From Perkinsus olseni (taxonomy: Eukaryota > Perkinsozoa > Perkinsida > Perkinsidae): DNA of 16,916 bases. Location of the stretch: assembly GCA_013115135.1 (NCBI GenBank), contig JABANP010000794.1, positions 1 to 16,916 of the forward strand, given 5' to 3'. The translations under genes were made by a program, and so were the position numbers. The notes beneath the pieces are model-generated. The model was not told where the DNA came from. It saw only the letters and a program-made list of their open reading frames with translations, and did no database searches. Below, one piece after another: positions 16,855-16,916 of the stretch; within the stretch, counting starts at the first letter, position 1; each line of letters begins with the position of its first letter.

Positions 16855-16916
16855 CTTTATAGCATTATTATAGTCCTCTCCCTACTCCATTCCGTCGAAT
16901 GGTTTACGGACCGTAA
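16855..16916 (+). other. Start of the LINE 3' untranslated region
   Basis: The last 62 bases after the ORF2 tail have no coding frame. No poly-A or short tandem repeat marking the 3' end is reached before the window closes. Confidence 0.4.

Overview
This is eukaryotic DNA with very dense genes and introns. There are no prokaryotic operons or ribosome-binding sites. Open frames break every 40-170 bases at GT...AG borders, and chaining those borders keeps the reading phase across long runs of exons. Most introns are only about 37-65 nt and several are exactly 40 nt. An intron-rich protist fits best; an alveolate such as Perkinsus is my guess from general impression, not something the sequence proves. 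All gene models were built by eye from splice sites, phase and amino-acid composition, so exon edges are approximate.

Layout. Bases 1-1086 (+) hold the 3' part of gene A, seven exons ending in an SH3 domain. Gene B (-, 1767 to 1066) is a five-exon gene of about 166 aa that meets gene A tail to tail; the two coding ends overlap by 21 bp. A roughly 290-bp divergent spacer leads to gene C (+, ATG at 2059). Gene C is a long chain of small proline- and acid-rich exons: 18 in-phase exons to 6591, then an unresolved zinc-finger-like stretch (6847-7206), then a further in-phase chain ending at a stop at 8419. A 247-bp fold-back element sits at 8529-8775. Gene D (+, 8874-10012) encodes ankyrin repeats. 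Minus-strand exons follow: F (10020-10263), E (10614-11196) and G (11741-12374 or a little further), with AT-rich simple repeats around 10280-10850.

The right end (12648-16854) is a non-LTR retrotransposon. One 3.9-kb frame carries an APE-type endonuclease, a reverse transcriptase and an RNase H. A C-terminal Cys/His domain lies in another frame behind a frameshift at a CGATA triplet repeat. Between endonuclease and reverse transcriptase lies a Tudor/SH3-like segment that such elements do not usually have.

The genes do not form an evident pathway. The most unusual signals are the Tudor-like insert in the retroelement, a 22-nt sequence repeated in or next to introns, a 24-nt palindrome present in both introns flanking one exon, the fold-back element, and the overlapping 3' coding ends of genes A and B.
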